This document shows, in pieces, positions 1 through 6,076 of a stretch of 7,412 nucleotides of DNA; within the stretch, counting starts at the first letter, position 1; the number at the start of each line of letters is the position of its first letter. The stretch is from an uncultured Ruminococcus sp. (lineage in GTDB: Bacteria > Bacillota > Clostridia > Oscillospirales > Acutalibacteraceae). Where the stretch lies: NCBI GenBank assembly GCA_902767125.1, contig CACXGJ010000031.1, positions 1 to 7,412 of the forward strand, given 5' to 3'. The notes beneath the pieces were generated by a model. It was given only the letters and a program-made list of their open reading frames with translations. It searched no databases and had not been told where the DNA came from. The translations under genes were made by a program, and so were the position numbers.

Positions 1-30
1 TAGATGACCGCACATCATATATTTAGGCAT

Positions 31-59
31 ATTCTAACACGTTTAATCACTAATGTCAA
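31..59 (-). promoter_or_regulatory. Leftward sigma-A promoter for a gene beyond the left edge
   Basis: On the minus strand TTGACA (59-54) is followed after exactly 17 nt by TAGAAT (36-31). This is a perfect -35 and a 5/6 -10 with ideal spacing. Transcription would begin near position 24 and leave the window, so the gene it serves is not visible. It begins only about 12 bp after the stop codon of the VanY-like lipoprotein gene. I see no hairpin terminator between them, so the upstream operon may also read through into that gene. Confidence 0.6.
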
Positions 60-71
60 TGTTTTTGATAC

Positions 72-773
72 TTATTTTGTAACTCCTAACAAGTATTCTT
101 CAAGCGTTAAGCCCTTCTCATATATACTCCTTGCGGCATCTTCTCCGACATATCTTATATGCCACGGCTGATACATGAAATCTGTTTCTTTTACCTTTTC
201 TTCCGGATATCTCAAAATAAATCCGTAATCTCCCATTACTTCATGTATTTCCTTGAATATGCCCTCCATCTGCAAAAGGTCTTTATCTTTATCTATCTTT
301 TCTCCTGCAAAATACAGTGCTATATCTATACCAAGTCCTGTCTGATTTTCAGAATAACCCGGATCACCCTGATAATTATAGGCATATTCATCACCGTATT
401 CTTTTTTATATTCTTCAATCAGATCTTTCTGTTCATCGACATTCAGATATGCCCTGTTTATTTCTATCTGCACTTCCTGCATCAACATTTTTTCACGGAG
501 CTGTTGAAAGTGTTCATAGGTTTCCTTTTCGATCTTGAACGCTGCACCAAAAAAATTCTTCCCGTCAATTATTTCAACCGACTTTTCGTAATTATCCGGA
601 ATTTTATGTGTACGGTTGACAAGTATAAGATAATCTTTTTCCGGAACAGCTTTTTCGGATTGTTCCGCAACCGAAGCCTGACTGTTTGTATTACTGTTTT
701 CCGAACTATCATTACATGCTGCACATGACATGATCATACCTGCTGCAAGCACTAATACCAATATCTTTTTCAA
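72..773 (-). CDS. VanY-like D,D-carboxypeptidase-family lipoprotein, probably catalytically degenerate
   Basis: Predicted exported lipoprotein of 233 aa. It has a lysine/hydrophobic signal peptide (residues 1-16) and a lipobox ending at Cys17 or Cys20, then a Ser/Asn-rich linker. The remainder resembles the VanY/VanX zinc D,D-carboxypeptidase family (PF02557), which removes the terminal D-Ala of peptidoglycan stems: LVNRTHKIP near residue 51, the Arg of the SGYRS-like motif (R107), PGYSENQTGLGID (138-150), GFILRYP (184-190) and YQPWHIRYVG (201-210), then a TLEEYL tail. Asp150 and His205 match zinc ligands, but the first His of SxHxxGxAxD is Asn143 (codon 347-345) and the catalytic Glu of EPWH is Gln202 (codon 170-168). 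I infer loss of, or change in, catalysis. TTG at 773 is preferred: AAGGAG (787-782) lies 8 nt upstream of it, whereas the in-frame GTG at 782 overlaps that SD. Last gene of the murE operon, 12 bp after the lgt-like gene. Confidence 0.8.
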   Translation of the reverse strand: MKKILVLVLAAGMIMSCAACNDSSENSNTNSQASVAEQSEKAVPEKDYLILVNRTHKIPDNYEKSVEIIDGKNFFGAAFKIEKETYEHFQQLREKMLMQEVQIEINRAYLNVDEQKDLIEEYKKEYGDEYAYNYQGDPGYSENQTGLGIDIALYFAGEKIDKDKDLLQMEGIFKEIHEVMGDYGFILRYPEEKVKETDFMYQPWHIRYVGEDAARSIYEKGLTLEEYLLGVTK

Positions 774-785
774 ATATTTCACTCC

Positions 786-1664
786 TTACGGATTTTTGAG
801 TTTATACTGTTCTTCCGGCGGTACCGCTCCTGCATATCTGTTATATATATATCCTTCGGGAACATTTCCTGTTTTTAAACGTCTGTCATATTTATCTTTT
901 TCAAATACATATCTCTTTGAGAGAATTATTACTCCTATTATAAATATAATTATGCTTATCCACTGTGATGTCGAAAGAAATAACAGATGTCCTCTTATTT
1001 CATCACCTCTGAAAAATTCATCAAAGAATCTTACAGTCGGGTAAATAATGAAATATATCCCCAGCAGGCTCCCTTTTTTTAATCTCTTTTGATCACAATA
1101 CACCAGCACAAGCATTATCAATATATTCAATCCTGCTTCTATAAGCTGTATCGGCAGTCGTGTTACTCCATTCACCGATGGATCAAGATATTCATTATGA
1201 TACACAAAGCCCCATCCATTCTCTATCCCGTAACAGCAGCCTGCCATAAAACAGCCTATTCTTCCGAATGCGTGGAACAAAGGTATTGCAGGTGCAAATA
1301 TATCCGCATACAGCCAAAAATCTATCTTTGCTAACCGACTGTATAAATATGACATCAATATGGCTCCCACAAGTCCTCCGTAAAATACCATGCCTCCACA
1401 CGCTTCTGACACAATTTCTCCAAAATTTTTCCATGACTCGGCTTTTAAGAATAGTTCCAGTCTTGTTATGAAAAAAAGTGTCTTCGCTCCCAAAAATGCT
1501 CCCGTTATCGCAAACATCGGTATATTTATTATCTGTATATAACTGAAATCACGCCTTTTTCGTGTCGTAAAATACAAGAGCATCCCCGAAAATATCAGAC
1601 CTGTTACAATGCAAAGACTATAGGTGGATATATGTTCTCCGAAAATTTCTATGAATGGCAGCAT
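786..1664 (-). CDS. lgt: Lgt-family prolipoprotein diacylglyceryl transferase, variant active site
   Basis: Polytopic membrane protein of 292 aa in the Lgt family (PF01790). Characterised members transfer diacylglycerol from phosphatidylglycerol to the lipobox Cys of prolipoproteins. Family landmarks are in order: a first membrane segment with Tyr15, GGMVFYGGLVGA (90-101), FGRIGCFMAGCCYG (133-146) and the C-terminal R212-x3-E216-x2-R219 motif. About seven hydrophobic segments are visible. The essential Arg of the signature is kept (R135). However, the His of the GG-x-x-F-H-G-G motif is Tyr95, and the canonical GNFINGE reads GCFMAGC, so Asn/Asn/Glu become Cys138/Ala141/Cys143. This Cys-rich form recurs in Firmicutes homologues to my knowledge; its activity is uncertain. 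The start overlaps the upstream stop as TGATG and lacks a clear SD, so translation is probably coupled. It lies directly before a lipoprotein gene, a possible substrate. Confidence 0.8.
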   Translation of the reverse strand: MLPFIEIFGEHISTYSLCIVTGLIFSGMLLYFTTRKRRDFSYIQIINIPMFAITGAFLGAKTLFFITRLELFLKAESWKNFGEIVSEACGGMVFYGGLVGAILMSYLYSRLAKIDFWLYADIFAPAIPLFHAFGRIGCFMAGCCYGIENGWGFVYHNEYLDPSVNGVTRLPIQLIEAGLNILIMLVLVYCDQKRLKKGSLLGIYFIIYPTVRFFDEFFRGDEIRGHLLFLSTSQWISIIIFIIGVIILSKRYVFEKDKYDRRLKTGNVPEGYIYNRYAGAVPPEEQYKLKNP

Positions 1665-2188
1665 CAGAATCTAAAGAAATTTTGTATACCGCTGCACGCT
1701 GCCACAATAGCAAATGCTGCACCGCTAAAAAGTATTCCTAATACACCGAATACGATACCCGCTGTTGCAATAGCACCTCTTGGCGCTCCGTATGAAATAT
1801 TCTGATTGCCTCCCACTACTCCGAATACTATTCCTCCGATTCCGCACAAAAGGGCTATTACATTTATCATATTAGCAACTACAGTCATCCCTGAAAAGCA
1901 TACAGCTACTATTGTCAGTGCTACACTACATATTCCAAGTATCATTCCACGCATTGCAACAGGTCTTCCCGGCTCATCTCCGGTATACTGTGCAAACTCC
2001 GGTATATAATCACTGTTCTGTTTCGTTGATGTCTCACCGTTGGGACCGACTTTATTGACAGGATTTATCATGTCATTCTGCTGCTTCAGCTCGTCAGGCA
2101 ATTCATACTTCTTTTCAACAGGCTCATCAAGCTTTTTCTCCAATTCATCAATATCCGGCATTTCAAACTTATTCTTATTTTCTTCCAT
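1664..2188 (-). CDS. Membrane protein with DUF4190-like C-terminal domain
   Basis: Protein of 174 aa with unknown function. Residues 1-78 are hydrophilic, acidic and Pro/Glu/Lys-rich, probably cytoplasmic. The C-terminal half has three hydrophobic segments (about 82-100, 103-126 and 138-165) rich in Gly/Ala, with the G-x-x-x-G-x-x-F-G-x-x-G-G pattern typical of DUF4190-like proteins. The reading frame is open back to 2230, which would overlap murF by 14 bp. ATG codons lie at 2197 and 2188. The SD AAGGA (2204-2200) is 2 nt from the first but 11 nt from the second, so I choose 2188. It is 28 bp downstream of murF, and its stop overlaps the lgt-like start by one base. Position between wall-synthesis and lipoprotein genes suggests an envelope role, but this is context only. 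Confidence 0.75.
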   Translation of the reverse strand: MEENKNKFEMPDIDELEKKLDEPVEKKYELPDELKQQNDMINPVNKVGPNGETSTKQNSDYIPEFAQYTGDEPGRPVAMRGMILGICSVALTIVAVCFSGMTVVANMINVIALLCGIGGIVFGVVGGNQNISYGAPRGAIATAGIVFGVLGILFSGAAFAIVAACSGIQNFFRF

Positions 2189-2216
2189 GGTAATCATTGT
2201 CCTTTCCAAAAAAATT

Positions 2217-3590
2217 TTATTTATTCTCAAAGTTCACAAGAACTTTTTTGACAATCTCATCTGTATGCATTCCTCTTGAGCCTTTTACAAGGACTGCACA
2301 ATCCTTTTCAATTATCTTTGCAAGATATTCATAAGCCTGATCATTATTTTCAAAGCTTACTGTATTTTGACAGCCGTTATCTCTTGCACCATTTGCTGTA
2401 TGTCTTGAAAGCTCTCCTACTGTTATAAGCGTATCTATTCCTATATCTGCAAGATACTTTCCAACTCCGTAATGCTCACTTTCAGCCTTTTTACCCAATT
2501 CAAGCATATCAGCCAACACTGCTATTGATCTTCCTTTTGAAACACTCTTTAATACATCGAGTGATACTTTCGCTGCATCAGGACTTGAATTATAGCTGTC
2601 ATCTATGATCATAAAATCTTTCATTTCATGTATCTGCTGACGCATTGGAGCATTTTTATATGTCATAAATCCTTCTTGTATGACCTCATTATCCAACCCA
2701 AGGTATTTTCCTATTGCAAAAGCTCCCAAAGCATTTTTTACGTTATGTTCGCCAAGTGCAGGAATCTTCAGTGAAACTCTGTTATCACCGAAACAGCACA
2801 CAAACTTTGTATTGAATCCCTCTGACCTTATATCCTCTGCATGATAATCATTATCTTTATTCAATCCGAATGTGATTGTCCTGAAATCCTGCTTTCCGTG
2901 AAGTGTCCTCAACAGCCTATCATCACCGTTTAAAAACAAAACTCCATCTTTGTCAAAATACTTCGTTATTTTGAATTTCTCTTTCAGGATGTTTTCCTGT
3001 GTACCTAAATTTTCAATATGGGCAACTCCTATATTTGTCATAACGGCAATATTCGGCTTTGCAATATCCGAAAGCCTTTCCATCTCTCCAAATTCGCTCA
3101 TGCCCATTTCTATTACCGCAATTTCATTACTTTCGGCTATATCGAACATTGTCATAGGCAAGCCTATCTGGCTGTTTTTATTGCCCTGTGTCTTCATTAC
3201 ATCAAAGCCCTTTGAAAGTCCTGCCGCTATCATCTCTTTAGTGCTTGTTTTGCCGACACTTCCTGTGACTCCTATAAGCTTGACTTTCATTCTGTTTCTG
3301 TAATATGCGGAAAGCTCCTGCAATGCTGCACGAGAGCTTTTAACCTTGATATAACAACCTGTTGAATGTTCGGGAATTTCCTTTTCGGTAAGGCTTGCCG
3401 CTGCACCCTTTACAAAGCAATCCTCTATAAATTTATGACCATCAATATTTGCTCCGTTTATCGGTACAAAAAGAGTTCCTTCTCTTACCTCTCTACTGTC
3501 ATGCTGTATGTTACTTATGATTGCATCCGCATTTCCGAACAATTCACCGTTTACTGCCTTTGCAATTTCTTTCGCTGTCATACTTACCAT
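2217..3590 (-). CDS. murF: UDP-N-acetylmuramoyl-tripeptide--D-alanyl-D-alanine ligase
   Basis: Cytoplasmic ATP-dependent Mur ligase that adds D-Ala-D-Ala to the UDP-MurNAc-tripeptide, completing the pentapeptide. At 457 aa it is normal family length. The N-terminal substrate domain (about 1-100) contains HDSREVREGTLFVPINGANIDGH-type sequence at 30-52. The central ATPase domain has the P-loop GVTGSVGKTST (107-117), EMGMSEFGEM (161-170) and NIGVAHIENLG (186-196). GEHNVKNALGA (280-290) leads into the C-terminal domain with DDSYNSSPDA (330-339) and VKGSRGMHTDEIV (435-447). All hallmark motifs look intact. ATG 3590 directly abuts the murE stop; its strong SD AGGAGG (3606-3601, spacing 10) lies within the last murE codons. 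An internal ATG at 3581 would be 19 nt from that SD, so it is less likely. Substrate flows directly from MurE. Confidence 0.96.
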   Translation of the reverse strand: MVSMTAKEIAKAVNGELFGNADAIISNIQHDSREVREGTLFVPINGANIDGHKFIEDCFVKGAAASLTEKEIPEHSTGCYIKVKSSRAALQELSAYYRNRMKVKLIGVTGSVGKTSTKEMIAAGLSKGFDVMKTQGNKNSQIGLPMTMFDIAESNEIAVIEMGMSEFGEMERLSDIAKPNIAVMTNIGVAHIENLGTQENILKEKFKITKYFDKDGVLFLNGDDRLLRTLHGKQDFRTITFGLNKDNDYHAEDIRSEGFNTKFVCCFGDNRVSLKIPALGEHNVKNALGAFAIGKYLGLDNEVIQEGFMTYKNAPMRQQIHEMKDFMIIDDSYNSSPDAAKVSLDVLKSVSKGRSIAVLADMLELGKKAESEHYGVGKYLADIGIDTLITVGELSRHTANGARDNGCQNTVSFENNDQAYEYLAKIIEKDCAVLVKGSRGMHTDEIVKKVLVNFENK

Positions 3591-5051
3591 TTACACTTCA
3601 CCTCCTATTATATCTCTTACAACTTCTCTTTCATCATAGTGTGTCTTTACTCCCATTTTATCCTGATAATCCTCATGTCCCTTTCCTGCAAGAACTATTA
3701 TATCTCCGTCCTGTGCATTTTCTATGCAATAACGTATTGCCTCTGTCCTGTCAGGTATTACAACATATTTACCGTTTGTTTTTGACAACCCTATTTTTAT
3801 ATCTGCTATTATATCCATCACATCTTCAAATCTTGAATTATCCTCTGTTATCACCGACAAGTCAGATAATTTTCCCGATATTTCTCCCATTTCATAACGT
3901 CTGTCCTTTGAACGGTTACCTCCTGCTCCGAAAAGTGTTATGAGCCTATTGGGCTTATATTCCCTCAAGGTTTCAAGAACATTCTCCATACTCAAAGCAT
4001 TATGTGCATAGTCTATCAGAAGTGTATAGTTCCCCTTTACTTTTACCGTTTCTACTCTGCCTTTGACCTTAACTTCACTCATACCGTCATACATATTCTT
4101 TTCACTTACATCAAAATGTCTGCATACTGCCATTGCTCCCAGGGCGTTATATACATTGAATTTTCCGGGAATGTCAACATCAACTGACATATCTATATTT
4201 CCCTCTGTTTCAAAATGAACTCCTATATATCCTGCTTTTGATATCAAATGTGTATTCTTTGCCCTTAATTCCGCACTCTCACTGAATCCGAAATTTTCCA
4301 CTTTTTCACAGGTATTATGTTCAAGGATAGTCGGTGTGACCTTATCATCTATATTAACTATACCTACTTTGCATTGTTTAAACAGTCTCGATTTACACTC
4401 TATATATTCTTCCATTGAGGCGTGTTCGACTCCTCCTATATGGTCATGCGACAGGTTTGTGAAAAGTCCGTAGTCAAAATAAATCCCGTCTGTCCTATAT
4501 AATTTCAATCCCTGTGATGAAACTTCCATTACCACACATTTACAGCCTTTATTTATCATATCACGCAGTGCCTTTTGTATTTCATATGATTGAGGCGTTG
4601 TGTTGGATGTTTTTGTCAGCTCATTTCCTATCATTATACCCAATGTGCCTATTACACCCGTTTTGATACCGCCTTTTTCAAGTATTTCCTTTATCATAAA
4701 GGCTGTTGTCGTTTTTCCCTTGGTTCCTGTTATTCCAATGGTTACAAGACTTTCAGACGGTCTTCCGAAATACTCACTGCTTATCAGAGCAAGTGCTTTT
4801 CGGGTATCTGCTGTCTTTACTACACTTATCCCTTCTATATTTACATCTTCACTTACAACAACCGCTGAAGCACCTTTTTCAATCGCTGCATCTATAAATG
4901 TATGTCCGTCAAAGTTTGCTCCGACCAGGCATACGAACAAGCAATCTTTTACCACTTTCCTTGAATCATACACTATATCAGAAATTTCAATATCACCGCT
5001 GCCCTGCACAAGTTTACAGTCTGCTTTGGCAATGAGCTTACTCAACTTCAT
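3591..5051 (-). CDS. murE: UDP-N-acetylmuramoyl-L-alanyl-D-glutamate--2,6-diaminopimelate ligase (MurE)
   Basis: Cytoplasmic Mur ligase that adds the third stem-peptide residue to UDP-MurNAc-L-Ala-D-Glu. At 486 aa it is normal length. Motifs in order: YDSRKV (28-33) and GANFDGH (44-50) in domain 1; P-loop GITGTKGKTTT (106-116), NTTPQS (150-155), MEVSSQGLKLYR (175-186) and DHIGGVEH (203-210) in domain 2, with Lys220 in the ECKSRLF segment matching the carbamylated lysine; GRVETV (331-336), IDYAHN (346-351), GAGGNRSKDRRYEMG (375-389), EDNSR (403-407) and AGKGHEDYQ (455-463) in domain 3. DNSR replaces the meso-diaminopimelate (meso-DAP) signature DNPR but keeps Asp, Asn and Arg, and Gly456/Glu460 are present, so meso-DAP is the likeliest amino acid. 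SSQG (usually SSHA) and DYAHNA (usually DYAHTP) mark a divergent subclade. SD GGAGGT (5066-5061) lies 9 nt before the ATG. First gene of the operon. Confidence 0.93.
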   Translation of the reverse strand: MKLSKLIAKADCKLVQGSGDIEISDIVYDSRKVVKDCLFVCLVGANFDGHTFIDAAIEKGASAVVVSEDVNIEGISVVKTADTRKALALISSEYFGRPSESLVTIGITGTKGKTTTAFMIKEILEKGGIKTGVIGTLGIMIGNELTKTSNTTPQSYEIQKALRDMINKGCKCVVMEVSSQGLKLYRTDGIYFDYGLFTNLSHDHIGGVEHASMEEYIECKSRLFKQCKVGIVNIDDKVTPTILEHNTCEKVENFGFSESAELRAKNTHLISKAGYIGVHFETEGNIDMSVDVDIPGKFNVYNALGAMAVCRHFDVSEKNMYDGMSEVKVKGRVETVKVKGNYTLLIDYAHNALSMENVLETLREYKPNRLITLFGAGGNRSKDRRYEMGEISGKLSDLSVITEDNSRFEDVMDIIADIKIGLSKTNGKYVVIPDRTEAIRYCIENAQDGDIIVLAGKGHEDYQDKMGVKTHYDEREVVRDIIGGEV

Positions 5052-5060
5052 AAATAAAAT

Positions 5061-5066
5061 ACCTCC
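5061..5066 (-). promoter_or_regulatory. murE ribosome binding site
   Basis: GGAGGT on the minus strand, 9 nt before the murE ATG. It is a strong SD that fixes the start. The leader is only about 48 nt from the inferred transcription start, too short for a T-box or a typical riboswitch. Confidence 0.75.
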
Positions 5067-5106
5067 GTTAAAAAGCTATCAATAATATATATAACTCATT
5101 AACGTT

Positions 5107-5135
5107 ATTTTATCACACACTGACTAACACTTCAA
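5107..5135 (-). promoter_or_regulatory. Sigma-A promoter of the murE-murF operon
   Basis: Minus-strand TTGAAG (5135-5130), 17-nt spacer, TAAAAT (5112-5107). The -35 matches 4/6 and the -10 matches 5/6 consensus positions with ideal spacing. The inferred start is near 5100. It is the only convincing leftward promoter before murE, and the five genes downstream are tightly packed, so it probably drives the whole operon. It is divergent from the rightward promoter at 5230-5258. Confidence 0.65.
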
Positions 5136-5217
5136 TATTTAATTTTACTTTATTTTTTATATTTTCATCGCATGACCTACACATAAATTATTTTTTTGAC
5201 AAGTTTAAAAGAAAAAC

Positions 5218-5235
5218 TGTCAAGAATACTTGACA
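5218..5235. promoter_or_regulatory. Palindromic operator candidate over the -35 of the DUF6442/XRE promoter
   Basis: TGTCAAGAATACTTGACA is a perfect inverted repeat with 7-bp arms and a 4-bp spacer. Its right arm contains the TTGACA -35 of the rightward promoter. A further TTGACA half-site lies upstream at 5196-5201. An XRE dimer binding here would block polymerase. I infer autorepression by the XRE protein encoded as the second gene of the same unit. The arm sequence itself could partly reflect the promoter consensus. Confidence 0.5.
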
Positions 5236-5258
5236 ATTTTTGAGCAATGTGGTAATAT
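5230..5258 (+). promoter_or_regulatory. Sigma-A promoter of the DUF6442-like/XRE unit
   Basis: Perfect TTGACA (5230-5235), 17-nt spacer, TAATAT (5253-5258; 4/6). The inferred start is near 5265. This puts the upstream in-frame ATG at 5259 outside the transcript and supports translation from 5310, with a leader of about 45 nt. Confidence 0.65.
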
Positions 5259-5309
5259 ATGAATACAGAAAATTTTGAGAACAAAATATCTGGATCCAGG
5301 GGTGATCTT

Positions 5310-5627
5310 ATGGACAAAAAAGAAATCCTCGACAAGAATAAAAAACAAAATCGTAATAATCTTGATGAGAGAGAACAAAAAATATACAACACTTCTTTCG
5401 GACTCGGTGCTATAGTTGTAGGTGTTCTTTGTCTCGTCTTCAGCATATACAAGGCCATACATCATCAGATGTTCTATGAGTTCGCTTCCATAATCACTGC
5501 CTATCTCTGCACTACCTTTCTATATCAGTTCAAAAATCTTAAAAAATCTTATTATCTTATTGCAGGAATATTGACCGGTATTGCAGCAGTTCTTACAGCA
5601 ATTCTGTTTTTTATGGTGTATGTGTGA
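5310..5627 (+). CDS. Small three-helix membrane protein, DUF6442-like
   Basis: Protein of 105 aa with unknown biochemical function. The N-terminus is a charged cytoplasmic stretch, MDKKEILDKNKKQN, followed by LDEREQKIYN (18-27). Three hydrophobic helices follow (about 28-47, 55-74 and 82-103), with a basic loop at 75-80. The MxKEEIL...DERE layout and membrane topology match small Firmicutes proteins of the DUF6442 type, usually encoded next to a short XRE regulator, as here. The frame is open from 5259, but that ATG abuts the -10 of the promoter. ATG 5310 has an SD (AGGGGTGA, 5298-5305, spacing 7) and is chosen. Its stop overlaps the next start as TGATG, indicating coupling. A possible role is as a membrane partner or sensor for the regulator; this is inference from the pairing only. 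Confidence 0.75.
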   Translation: MDKKEILDKNKKQNRNNLDEREQKIYNTSFGLGAIVVGVLCLVFSIYKAIHHQMFYEFASIITAYLCTTFLYQFKNLKKSYYLIAGILTGIAAVLTAILFFMVYV

Positions 5628-5836
5628 TGAATGATATTATTTTTCAGAACAGGTTAAGGGTGGCACGTGCCGAAAAAAGAATCTCTCAAGGTGAACTTGC
5701 AGAAATGGTTGGTGTCTCAAGGCAAACTATAAGCTCTATTGAAAACAATCAATTTTGTCCAAGTGCAAAATTGGCTCTCCTTATTTGCATCGCCCTTGAT
5801 AAAAAATTTGAGGAGCTTTTTTACTTCGGAGAGTAA
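5627..5836 (+). CDS. Small XRE/Cro-family transcriptional regulator
   Basis: DNA-binding protein of 69 aa consisting of little more than one Cro/C1-type helix-turn-helix. FQNRLRVARAEKRIS (6-20) forms helix 1, QGELAEMVGVSRQTISSIEN (21-40) is the HTH, and PSAKLALLICIALDKKFEELF (45-65) gives the closing helices. This short form (RxxxxxSQxELAxxVGVSRQTISxIE) is common in Firmicutes and is often paired with a small membrane protein. A GTG at 5624 is also in frame, but ATG 5627 overlapping the upstream TGA (TGATG) is the natural coupled start. No strong SD is seen. The palindrome at 5218-5235 is a likely operator for autoregulation. There is no sensor domain, so any signal probably comes through the partner protein. 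Confidence 0.88.
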   Translation: MNDIIFQNRLRVARAEKRISQGELAEMVGVSRQTISSIENNQFCPSAKLALLICIALDKKFEELFYFGE

Positions 5837-5884
5837 GTCAATTATTAAAGATTATAAGTTTACTTCATATACATTCCTCCTAAA

Positions 5885-5930
5885 AAACAATGACTCCCGA
5901 TTGACTTAAAACAATCGGGAGTCGTTGTTT
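5885..5930 (+). terminator. Rho-independent terminator-like hairpin after the XRE gene
   Basis: Arms 5885-5903 and 5912-5930 pair over 19 bp (one U-G wobble), with an 8-nt loop, ACTTAAAA. The GC-rich core is GACTCCCGATTG with its complement. The plus-strand 3' side ends in GUUGUUU, a modest U tract. On the minus strand the stem is followed by a longer T run, so it could act in both directions. It sits 48 nt after the XRE stop and separates this unit from the parS/sigma region. Confidence 0.75.
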
Positions 5931-5957
5931 GAAGGTATCTTGTCTTTTATAAAAAAT

Positions 5958-5973
5958 TGTTTCACGTGAAACA
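5958..5973. other. parS centromere site 1 (ParB/Spo0J binding)
   Basis: TGTTTCACGTGAAACA is an exact match to the widely conserved 16-bp parS palindrome, bound by the chromosome-partitioning protein ParB (Spo0J), which then spreads along DNA and loads SMC. It lies in non-coding DNA 28 bp after the hairpin. In frame it reads FHVKH, which creates a spurious short ORF. A chance exact 16-mer twice within 120 bp is very unlikely. No parA/parB gene is in the window; chromosomal parS sites commonly lie near the origin but away from parB. Confidence 0.88.
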
Positions 5974-6060
5974 CTCTGATAAATCAGGAGCGAGAAGTGA
6001 GAAGTTGAAAACTATAAAGTTTCACTTGTCATTTTTCACTCCTTATCTTTTTATCAAAAA

Positions 6061-6076
6061 TGTTTCACGTGAAACA
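6061..6076. other. parS centromere site 2, within a 38-bp perfect palindrome
   Basis: This is a second exact TGTTTCACGTGAAACA. Symmetry continues 11 bp on each side (6050-6060 against 6077-6087), making 6050-6087 a perfect 38-bp inverted repeat, far more than the 16 bp ParB requires. The extra arms include TTTATCA/TGATAAA. Paired with site 1, it would give two ParB clamps loading about 103 bp apart, directly upstream of an ECF sigma gene. Confidence 0.88.

Noticed and set aside
2189..2230. N-terminal extension of the DUF4190-like protein to 2230
   Set aside because: It would overlap murF, and the only SD lies inside the extension; spacing fits ATG 2188.
159..5085. Plus-strand ORFs of 60-190 codons antisense to the mur operon
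   Set aside because: They are shadows of the minus-strand genes, lack SDs and show no domain-like sequence.
5052..5100. T-box or riboswitch leader for murE
   Set aside because: A good promoter places the start near 5100, leaving about 48 nt, too short and without a visible structured leader or terminator hairpin.
5259..5309. Upstream ATG extension of the DUF6442-like gene (17 extra residues)
   Set aside because: The ATG directly follows the -10 hexamer, before the likely transcription start; the extension has no SD, while ATG 5310 has one at 7 nt.
5310..5836. Toxin-antitoxin module (small membrane protein plus XRE)
   Set aside because: The gene order and three-helix protein match the common DUF6442/XRE pairing, and nothing toxin-like is visible; a regulator with its membrane partner is the simpler reading.
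5958..6076. CRISPR or transposon terminal repeats
   Set aside because: There are only two repeat units, no spacer series, no transposase and no target duplication; the repeated core is exactly parS.
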